Below are positions 14,686-20,052 of a DNA stretch of 20,052 nt, in pieces. Under the pieces are notes generated by a model. The model searched no databases. It saw only the letters and a program-made list of their open reading frames with translations, and was not told the DNA's origin. The stretch lies in contig JASHSA010000029.1 in the NCBI GenBank assembly GCA_030037035.1, forward strand, positions 1-20,052, written 5' to 3'. This stretch comes from Thermoplasmata archaeon (GTDB lineage Archaea; Thermoplasmatota; Thermoplasmata; Lutacidiplasmatales; UBA184). Each line of letters begins with the position of its first letter. Within the stretch, counting starts at the first letter, position 1. The position numbers and the translations under genes were made by a program.

Positions 14686-15343
14686 AGACGAACCCGTCGC
14701 GCTCGACGGTCTCGCCGACCTTCGCCCGCACCGGGCGCGAGAACCCCGGGCCGTCGGAGACGAACGTGTGGAACTCCCCTCGCTCCCCGCACGGGTCGAC
14801 GTCGGCCGGCAGCTCGGCGAGCAGCTCCGCGTCGAACGCCCGACCGGCGAAGCGTCGCGGCAGCTTGCGCGGGTCGAGGCAGCAGATCCTCGCGCGGAGG
14901 CCGGCGGCGACCATCGCCCGCGCGAGCGGGGCGGTCGGTCGGCCCCACAGCGGGAAGACGCCCCGGAACCCGACCGGCGCGAGGCGCTCCTCCCGATAGG
15001 CACGCACGTCCTCGAGGAAGAGGTCGCCGAAGACGACCGTCCGGACCCCTTCGGCCGCCGCCCGCTCGAGGGCGCCGGCCATCGCGCGCTCGTACGTCGC
15101 GTTCGGGCAGGGGTACGGGATGCGGACCTTGACGAGCGGCAGGCCGACCGCCGCGGCCTGCGCCTCCAGGAGCTCCTCGCGGACGCCGTGCATCGAGACC
15201 CGGCCGAACGCCTCGCTCACGACCGACAGCAGGCCGACGACCTCGACCTCGCCCGCGCGTCGGGCGGCGTCCAGGGCGAACGCAGAATCCTTGCCGCTGC
15301 TCCACGAGAGCCACGCCCGCGGGGGGGAGGGGGCGCCGCTCAT
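14663..15343 (-). CDS. DUF71 / Dph6-like ATP pyrophosphatase
   Basis: The 226-residue product belongs to the DUF71/COG2102 family (PP-loop ATPases). It has the PP-loop SWSSGKDSAFAL near residues 14-25, VFGDLFLEDVRAYREERL near 105, and the C-terminal motif CGERGEFHTFVSDGP near 190-204. In archaea and eukaryotes the family includes Dph6, which amidates diphthine on elongation factor 2; a bacterial branch has been linked to B12 salvage. The CGExGEFHTF form does not let me assign it firmly to either branch, so I give no symbol. The ATG at 15343 overlaps the stop of a possible 30-residue ORF; the end overlaps hemH on the other strand. Confidence 0.82.
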   Translation of the reverse strand: MSGAPSPPRAWLSWSSGKDSAFALDAARRAGEVEVVGLLSVVSEAFGRVSMHGVREELLEAQAAAVGLPLVKVRIPYPCPNATYERAMAGALERAAAEGVRTVVFGDLFLEDVRAYREERLAPVGFRGVFPLWGRPTAPLARAMVAAGLRARICCLDPRKLPRRFAGRAFDAELLAELPADVDPCGERGEFHTFVSDGPGFSRPVRAKVGETVERDGFVFTDLVPE

Positions 15344-15432
15344 CGGCCGACCCTCCGAAGGCCGCCCTCGCCGGAGGCTCCGCCGCGCTTCCGGGAGCGG
15401 GGCGCCGCCCGCCGGAGCCCGTGGCGGCTCAT
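15340..15432 (-). CDS. Possible small basic protein (30 residues)
   Basis: A 31-codon frame (MSRHGLRRAAPRSRKRGG at the start) fills exactly the gap between the membrane protein gene and the DUF71 gene. Its ATG overlaps the membrane protein stop as ATGA, and its TGA overlaps the DUF71 ATG as ATGA, the same junction type used elsewhere here. About a third of the residues are Arg or Lys, with no hydrophobic segment. It is also the tail of a long open shadow frame, so it may be a chance ORF; it could equally serve only to couple translation of its neighbours. Confidence 0.3.
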   Translation of the reverse strand: MSRHGLRRAAPRSRKRGGASGEGGLRRVGR

Positions 15433-16532
15433 GCCGGGACCTCGGGGCGGGTCCGCAGCCGCAGGAGGCCGGCCCACGCTCGTCGCGCGAGGCGGTGGAC
15501 CTCGGTGGGGAAGAGCGCGTAGACGAACAGGATCCAGAGATAGTAGTTCCAGTGCGAGTAGAGGTCCGACCACGAACGGGAGGAGTTCATCGCGCCGCCG
15601 CATCCCGGACTGAGGCTGAAGGTGACGGCTTCGCACCAGATCCCCGTCGGATGCCAGAGGAGGAACGGCGCGGCGAACACTACCGTCAGGACGAGGACGA
15701 GCCCGGCCCGCGCCAGGTCGCGGCGGAAGACGTAGTAGACGAACCAGAACGCGTTGGCGAACTGCTTCATCGCGTACGTCGCGTACTCCGCGGCCTTCCC
15801 CGTCGCGCCCTGCCCTCCGCGGAGCGCGAGGGTGATCAGCAGGAGCACCGGGAGGTCGGTGAACCCGTTCGCGGCGACGAGCGCGACGACCGGCGAGACG
15901 AGGCAGAGGGCGGCGAACTCGTCGCGACGCACGAGGTAGACGATCCCGACCCAGCAGGCGAGGCACATCGCCTTGTAGCCGGGGGCACCGGTCCCGGGGA
16001 TCTGGAAGAACAGCAGCAGCGGCAGGTAGACGTAGTGGAACGGGGCGGAGACGTGCTCCGACCAGAGGTTGAGCGTGTGCGCGCTGTAGCTGATCGTCAC
16101 CGACGTCGTGTACGGGTCGCGGCCGCTGAGCAGGACCCCGAGGTAGCCGCCCATCGTGTACGGCTCGTCGGTCGCGTTGTTGCCGACCCCCGTGATGAGG
16201 CTCACCGCGCCGACGACGAGCGAGATCACGAACAGCAGGCGCAGCTCTCGCCGCCAGTCGAGACCGGACCTGCGGACCGCCGGCACGAGCGCGACGGAGG
16301 CGAGCGTCGCGATCCCCCAGACGACCGCGAACGCCCACGTGACGTCCCCGACCCCGAAGAACAGCGGGATCGAGATCGCCCCGGCGACCCCGACCAGCAA
16401 CGCGGCGACGATCTCGGGAAGGTACCGCTGCCGCCGGGACGACACGGAGCCGTCACGAGCCCGGCTCCGAGATAAGGCTGAGCGGGCCGCCTCGCGCCCG
16501 GCCGCCGGCGCGGGCGACGCCTCTCCGCTCAT
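15429..16532 (-). CDS. Polytopic membrane protein, GT-C (GT87/DUF2029)-like
   Basis: The 367-residue product has a hydrophilic, Arg/Ala-rich N-terminus of about 38 residues followed by roughly nine or ten hydrophobic segments. After the third comes a loop with NNATDEPY and then LLSGRDPYTT near 135-143; an acidic/DPY element after the early helices followed by YLPLLLFFQIPG resembles GT87/DUF2029 membrane glycosyltransferases that use lipid-linked sugars. No diagnostic catalytic motif is certain, so the enzymatic role is inference. The start could also be the ATG at 16562 (ten residues longer) or a GTG near 16445. It is divergent from the Nudix-like gene and linked to the DUF71 gene by the small ORF. 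Confidence 0.6.
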   Translation of the reverse strand: MSGEASPAPAAGREAARSALSRSRARDGSVSSRRQRYLPEIVAALLVGVAGAISIPLFFGVGDVTWAFAVVWGIATLASVALVPAVRRSGLDWRRELRLLFVISLVVGAVSLITGVGNNATDEPYTMGGYLGVLLSGRDPYTTSVTISYSAHTLNLWSEHVSAPFHYVYLPLLLFFQIPGTGAPGYKAMCLACWVGIVYLVRRDEFAALCLVSPVVALVAANGFTDLPVLLLITLALRGGQGATGKAAEYATYAMKQFANAFWFVYYVFRRDLARAGLVLVLTVVFAAPFLLWHPTGIWCEAVTFSLSPGCGGAMNSSRSWSDLYSHWNYYLWILFVYALFPTEVHRLARRAWAGLLRLRTRPEVPA

Positions 16533-16536
16533 ATCG
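16530..16536 (+). promoter_or_regulatory. TATA-like box of the Nudix-like gene
   Basis: CATATCG, preceded by CT to give the same CTCATAT seen before glmM, lies about 60 bases upstream of the GTG at 16593. A start some 27 bases downstream would fall near 16560 and give a leader of about 33 bases, unlike the leaderless genes elsewhere in the window. Confidence 0.4.
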
Positions 16537-16582
16537 CCGGAAGCGCTGGCGCGGTCGGCCATGCGCTCGACGACGGTGGGCC

Positions 16583-16588
16583 GGAGGG
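16583..16588 (+). promoter_or_regulatory. Shine-Dalgarno site deciding the GTG start
   Basis: GGAGGG lies five to eight bases before the GTG at 16593. It supports this start over longer alternatives and is the clearest ribosome binding site in the window. Confidence 0.55.
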
Positions 16589-16592
16589 GGGA

Positions 16593-17213
16593 GTGGGCGA
16601 CGCGCTGACGGAGGCCGGCGACCGGCCCTGGGAGGGTGCCGGCCCCCGTTGCTTTGCCCGCTTCGCCGACGATCGGGAGGTCGCGGACGGCTACTGGCCG
16701 CTTCCTCCGGACGGGCTCTGCCTCTCGGCGTACGTGCTCCTCTCCCCGGAGGCCGGCCCGCAGAAGGTCCTGCTCGGACGGCTCGACCCCGCGGCGAACT
16801 GGTGGGAGATCGGCGCCCTCGATCCGGACCGGGTCCGGTCGAACTCCGAAGGGTGGATGCTCCCGTCCTCCCACCTGCGCTACTTCGAGCCCCCGCAGGT
16901 CGCCGCACGTCGGGTGCTGCGCGAGCAGCTCGGGCTGGACGACGTACCGCTCGGACGGACCGAGGTCTTCTCGGAGACGTACCGGCCGAAGCGCCACCCG
17001 GAGCGGGGCCTGCACTGGGATCTCCAGTTCCTCGTTCGGGCGACGGCCCCGCCCGCGTGGGTGCCGAGCCACCCGGCGTGGAGGGAGCTGCGATTCCTCG
17101 AGCCCGCGGCCACGCCGCGATCGGGCCTTCGGCGCTCGCACGACGAGGTTCTCGAGCTCGCCGGCTATACCGTCGGTCGGGACGGCGGCTCGAACCCTCC
17201 TCCCCGGGCGTGA
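16593..17213 (+). CDS. Nudix-fold protein with degenerate Nudix box
   Basis: The 206-residue product shows the Nudix layout: strands LCLSAYVLLSP and QKVLLGRLDP (42-66), then WEIGALDPDRV, and a box-like MLPSSHLRYFEPPQVAARRV continuing to LREQLGL (89-115), followed by HWDLQFLVRA. Set against Gx5Ex7REUxEExGU, Glu99, Arg107, Glu111 and Gly114 fit, but the first Gly is Ser93 and two of the metal-binding glutamates are Val108 and Gln112. The fold assignment is fairly good; hydrolase activity is doubtful, and a binding or regulatory role is possible. A good Shine-Dalgarno supports the GTG start. No functional link to neighbours is evident. Confidence 0.68.
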   Translation: MGDALTEAGDRPWEGAGPRCFARFADDREVADGYWPLPPDGLCLSAYVLLSPEAGPQKVLLGRLDPAANWWEIGALDPDRVRSNSEGWMLPSSHLRYFEPPQVAARRVLREQLGLDDVPLGRTEVFSETYRPKRHPERGLHWDLQFLVRATAPPAWVPSHPAWRELRFLEPAATPRSGLRRSHDEVLELAGYTVGRDGGSNPPPRA

Positions 17214-17467
17214 TACCGCCCGCAGGGTTCGGTCGGGAGCCCCGCCTCGGTCCCGAACCCCTCCCTCGGGCCCGCCGCGAGAGCGAGAAAACTGGAGGGA
17301 CGAAGCGGAACGTCGGCCGGGCATCCCGCACACGGGAGACGGAGGGACCCGCGAAGCGGGGAAGGGTCTACCTCGACCCCCGTCGACGTGCGCACCGGTT
17401 CGCCGCCGGACCGTCCACCGGCCCGCGGAACGGTTATGCGGCCCGAAGCCGAGCGCTCCGACGCGCC
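17214..17467 (+). other. Non-coding gap between Nudix-like and GNAT genes
   Basis: This 254-base gap is open in several frames only because of base composition. It holds an 8-base perfect stem, GGGTTCGG/CCGAACCC (17225-17232 with 17253-17260), starting 12 bases after the Nudix-like stop, and a small CCCGC-gaa-GCGGG hairpin (17348-17360). Near its end is the GNAT promoter. No tRNA or recognisable riboswitch fits. Confidence 0.5.
17432..17438 (+). promoter_or_regulatory. TATA-like box of the GNAT gene
   Basis: GGTTATG is the only A+T-rich patch in the last 60 bases before the ATG at 17468. Its centre is about 33 bases upstream, which fits a leaderless start and supports this ATG over upstream in-frame codons. 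Confidence 0.4.
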
Positions 17468-18451
17468 ATGGACGACGCGTCCTACCGCCTTCGCCCGCTC
17501 GAGGATGGCGACTTCGACGCGTACGCCCGGCTCCGGAGCGTGCTGGACCCGGAGAACCCTGTGTCGGCCGACCGGATCCGCTACTGGTTCCGGGTGGAGG
17601 GGGGTGCGGGAAGGTTCCAGCGGTACGTCGTCTGCGAGGAGCGAGCCTCGAGGGAGGTCGTCGCGGTCTCCGCGATATGGCAACAGGCCGGTAACTTCGA
17701 CCCGGACAAGTACTGGACCCAGGTCTCCGTCGATCCCGCCCACCAGAGCCGGGGCGTCGGCCGACGACTGTTTCGTGGCGTCGAGGAGACGGCGCTCTCC
17801 CGCCGGGCCAAAGCGCTCTGGACGTTCGTGAAGTCGGAGGATCTCCGGAGCGTTCGATTCTTCGAGCAGGCCGGCTTCCTCGAGCAGCGACGTATCTGGA
17901 ACTCGCGCCTCGATCTCTCCGAGCTTACCCCGTCGGGCCGAACGGCCGGACGAGCGAAGCTCGAGTCCGAGGGCGTCGAGTTCACGACCCTCGCGCGGGA
18001 AGGCGTCGACCGACCCGAGGTCCGTGAACGGCTCTATCGGCTCTACGAGGAAGCAGGCAGCGACGTGCCTCGGATGGGACCGGTCACCCCGGTGACCTTC
18101 GAGGATTTCCGTGAATCGGTCTTCGGAGCGCCCGGGTTCCTCCCGGAGGCGATCTTTCTCGCCCGGGTCGGGAAGGAGTATGTCGCGATGAGCTCCTTGG
18201 TGAGCGTCCCGAAGAAGCCGGACACGCTCCACATCGAGTTCACGGGAGCCTTACGTTCGTACCGAGGCCGGGGCATCACCTCCGAGCTCAAGCGGGAGGC
18301 GGCGGAGACCGTCCGCGCCCGCGGATACCGCTTCCTCGAAACCAACAACGACTCGTTGAACACGCCGATCTGGGCGATCAACGAGAGGCTGGGCTTCCGT
18401 CGATCGAGCGTCTCGATCCTTGGGGAGAAGGCTCTCGAGCGTCCCGGGTGA
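17468..18451 (+). CDS. Tandem GNAT acetyltransferase
   Basis: The 327-residue protein contains two GNAT domains. The first (about 5-150) has motif A VSVDPAHQSRGVGRRLF with the acetyl-CoA loop at Gln93-Gly98, followed by SVRFFEQAGF near 128-137. The second (about 170-320) has FTGALRSYRGRGITSELK with Arg266-Gly269 and a late NNDSLNTPIWAINERLGF, the usual NxxxxxxNxxLGF ending. Both loops look intact, so two active sites are possible, although in characterised tandem GNATs such as mycothiol synthase only one is catalytic. The substrate cannot be read from sequence. It stands alone, convergent with the ABC permease gene. Confidence 0.87.
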   Translation: MDDASYRLRPLEDGDFDAYARLRSVLDPENPVSADRIRYWFRVEGGAGRFQRYVVCEERASREVVAVSAIWQQAGNFDPDKYWTQVSVDPAHQSRGVGRRLFRGVEETALSRRAKALWTFVKSEDLRSVRFFEQAGFLEQRRIWNSRLDLSELTPSGRTAGRAKLESEGVEFTTLAREGVDRPEVRERLYRLYEEAGSDVPRMGPVTPVTFEDFRESVFGAPGFLPEAIFLARVGKEYVAMSSLVSVPKKPDTLHIEFTGALRSYRGRGITSELKREAAETVRARGYRFLETNNDSLNTPIWAINERLGFRRSSVSILGEKALERPG

Positions 18452-18476
18452 GCCCCCCAGGAGGCGGCGTCCGCCC

Positions 18477-18527
18477 GGGGAGCGAGCCTCCGAGATCCCG
18501 GGGTCCTGGGCGCGGGGAGCGAGCCTC
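18477..18527 (+). repeat. 14-base direct repeat in convergent gap
   Basis: GGGGAGCGAGCCTC occurs twice, at 18477-18490 and 18514-18527, in the 110-base gap between the convergent GNAT and ABC permease genes. The second copy begins inside the left arm of a bulged stem, CGCGGGGAGC (18511-18520) with GCTCCCGCG (18539-18547). It may form a terminator-like structure or be a low-complexity duplication. Confidence 0.6.
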
Positions 18528-18561
18528 GCCCGCGCGCGGCTCCCGCGGTCCATCGACCGGC

Positions 18562-19365
18562 TCAGATCTGACGGCCTTCCTCGACCTGGCGGGCCCGGAT
18601 CCCGCCGAGCAGGACCAGGGTGGTCGTGAGGAGGACCCCGGTCCAGACGACGAGCCCCACGAGGAGGAACGGCCAGTCGAGGGGGACCGAGGAGGTTCCG
18701 AGCTCGGCCGTGGGGGTCGTGCCGGAATATCCCTGGAACAGCAGGGACGTAAGGTCGTTGAACGGCGAGGCATAGATGACCCCACGAGGCAGCGCGACGT
18801 CGACCTGGGCGTTGCCGAGCACGAACGACAGCAGCAGCGGTACGTAGCCGACGAAGTTCGAGCTCCTCAGACCGAGGTAGTTGATCGCCGCCAGGGCGAG
18901 GGTCGCCGAGAGCGCCATGAAGAAGACGCCGCCCAGGACCGACATCCCCACCAGCCCGGGCGCGTCGGCCGGAAGGATCGCGGTGGAGAACCTCGCCCCG
19001 AACATCCCGGCGGTCGCCGCGATGAGCACGACGTCCAGCACGAGGCCCAGCACGGCCGAGCCGCCGACGATCGAGACGAGGAACCCCTGCGGCGTGAGGC
19101 GGGTGTATCGGAACGCGAAGGCGAGCGACGACGAGCCGTAGGCGAACGAGCCGGCGATCGCGGCGGCGAGGAGGCTGAGGGCGATCAGCGCGATGACGGC
19201 GTACCACGCCGACGTGTAGGCGACGACGGCCGCGCGCGCGGACCCGATTCCCGACGACTCGAGGAACGCGCCGATCGCCAGCCAGAACATCATGAACCCG
19301 ACGGCCCAGAACCAGAGCGAGGCGTTCGTCAGCATCGCCTTCGCGTAGGGTCGCCAGAGGTTCAT
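18562..19365 (-). CDS. ABC transporter permease (ABC-2-like)
   Basis: The 267-residue protein has about six hydrophobic segments: ASLWFWAVGFMMFWLAIGAF near the N-terminus, then ALIALSLLAAAIAGSFA, a pair around 105-125, FFMALSATLALAAINYLGL, and a last helix LVVWTGVLLTTTLVLLGG. The short cytoplasmic start MNLWRPYAKAMLTN fits an ABC-2 type permease. The start ATG overlaps the stop of the upstream ATPase as ATGA. The substrate is unknown; there is no regulator within the window. Confidence 0.78.
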   Translation of the reverse strand: MNLWRPYAKAMLTNASLWFWAVGFMMFWLAIGAFLESSGIGSARAAVVAYTSAWYAVIALIALSLLAAAIAGSFAYGSSSLAFAFRYTRLTPQGFLVSIVGGSAVLGLVLDVVLIAATAGMFGARFSTAILPADAPGLVGMSVLGGVFFMALSATLALAAINYLGLRSSNFVGYVPLLLSFVLGNAQVDVALPRGVIYASPFNDLTSLLFQGYSGTTPTAELGTSSVPLDWPFLLVGLVVWTGVLLTTTLVLLGGIRARQVEEGRQI

Positions 19366-20052
19366 GCGAGGGCCTCCACGAGGGCGTTGAGGGTCGTCGC
19401 GCTCTTCACCGGCCGGTCCCCGGCGTCGCGGGTGACCGAGAACGTGCCGACGGAGGTCTCCATGACGGCGAGCGCGCCGGCCGCCGCCCCACGGGTGAGG
19501 TAGAGCCGGTCCAGCTCCGCGACCGCGAACGGGCCGAGGAGGCGCCCCTCGAACATGAGCGAGAGCTGCCAGCCCTCGAACGAGCCGAGGAGGTCGAGCT
19601 CGTGGGTGTTCAGGAGGACGTCCGCGGAGAGCCCTTGGAGCAGGCGCACGAACTTCCGGCGGCGCGTGAAGTCCACGTTGTCGAACGGCTCGTCGAGCAG
19701 GACCAGGCTTGGACGGAAGCAGATCGAGAACAGGTCCCCGACCAGCTTCTGCTGACCCGTCGACAGCTCGTGGATCCGCTTGCCCCGCACCTCGGGGAGC
19801 TCGAACTCCTTGAGGCGGCCCTCCATCTCGGCCGGGTCGCCGCCCTTGAGCTCGGCCATCACCCGCACGAGGTCTGCGACCGGCAGCGCCAAGAGCCGGT
19901 AGACCTCGGCGAGGTTCGTCGAGAGCCCGACCTCCCCTCGGATACGACCGACGTCCCTACCCGAGAGGGAGATCGTGCCGGCGGTCGGGGGCACCAGCCC
20001 GAGGATCGCCCGGATCAGGGTCGTCTTTCCGCTGCCGTTGGCCCCGACCACG
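19362..20052 (-). CDS. ABC transporter ATP-binding protein, 5' end beyond window
   Basis: The visible 230 codons start just inside Walker A (VGANGSGKTT) at the right edge, so the N-terminal strands are missing. The signature is LSTGQ, Walker B is LVLLDEPFDNVD and the switch histidine is in LLNTHELDLL. A C-terminal domain of about 60 residues follows. The stretch after the second strand reads EVGLSTNLAEVYRLL and has no glutamine at the usual Q-loop place. The D-loop also departs from the common SGLD form. It pairs with the downstream permease through an ATGA overlap. Confidence 0.88.
   Translation of the reverse strand, partial: VVGANGSGKTTLIRAILGLVPPTAGTISLSGRDVGRIRGEVGLSTNLAEVYRLLALPVADLVRVMAELKGGDPAEMEGRLKEFELPEVRGKRIHELSTGQQKLVGDLFSICFRPSLVLLDEPFDNVDFTRRRKFVRLLQGLSADVLLNTHELDLLGSFEGWQLSLMFEGRLLGPFAVAELDRLYLTRGAAAGALAVMETSVGTFSVTRDAGDRPVKSATTLNALVEALA

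Noticed and set aside
17170..17215. A TTCGAG stretch on the minus strand near the end of the Nudix-like gene that resembles a tRNA T-loop.
   Set aside because: The flanking bases do not form a T-stem, no acceptor or anticodon stem can be drawn, and the stretch lies inside coding sequence.
1..20052. CRISPR arrays, insertion sequences, integrase or attachment sites.
   Set aside because: I saw no spaced repeat array, no transposase or integrase motifs, and no tRNA-linked direct repeats.

Overview
The window is a G+C-rich, gene-dense segment that looks archaeal, probably from an uncultured Thermoplasmatota-like lineage. The reasons are a Mut7-C RNase next to a THUMP-type tRNA methyltransferase, an archaeal-style phosphohexomutase, a DUF71/Dph6-like ATP pyrophosphatase, and A+T-rich TATA-like boxes centred about 25-35 bases upstream of several first genes (glmM, hemA, the GNAT gene), which fits leaderless or short-leader transcripts. 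The lineage is inference. The genes look chromosomal; I see no insertion sequence, CRISPR array, tRNA or rRNA. No stretch over 300 bases lacks a gene; the largest gap is about 254 bases (17214-17467).

Layout. 1-837: minus-strand pair, a Mut7-C RNase followed by the 5' part of a TrmG10-like methyltransferase that runs off the left edge. 938-2317: glmM-like phosphohexomutase on plus. 2344-3620: minus-strand TauE/SafE permease and DUF1634 partner. 3672-6048: minus-strand operon of PadR regulator, ABC ATPase and ABC-2 permease. 6135-6596: stand-alone cyclic-nucleotide-binding protein, divergent from the next block. 6736-14685: eight-gene plus-strand heme operon, hemA-hemC-hemD-hemB-hemQ-hemL-hemE-hemH. 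14663-16532: minus-strand GT87-like membrane protein, a possible 30-residue ORF and the DUF71/Dph6-like enzyme. 16593-18451: plus-strand degenerate Nudix-fold protein and a tandem GNAT protein. 18562-20052: minus-strand ABC ATPase (cut by the right edge) and its permease.

The main item is the heme operon. It encodes the whole C5 route from glutamyl-tRNA to uroporphyrinogen III, then uroporphyrinogen decarboxylase, a monoderm-type ferrochelatase and a HemQ/ChdC-like coproheme decarboxylase. Together these describe the coproporphyrin-dependent heme pathway rather than the siroheme-dependent (Ahb) pathway usual in archaea. The one step without a gene here is oxidation of coproporphyrinogen III (CgoX/HemY). 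Nearly every junction is a 4-base GTGA or ATGA overlap. The divergent gap holds a cNMP-binding protein and an imperfect palindrome over the hemA TATA box, and a PadR-controlled exporter lies just beyond, so regulation and porphyrin export are reasonable but untested ideas.
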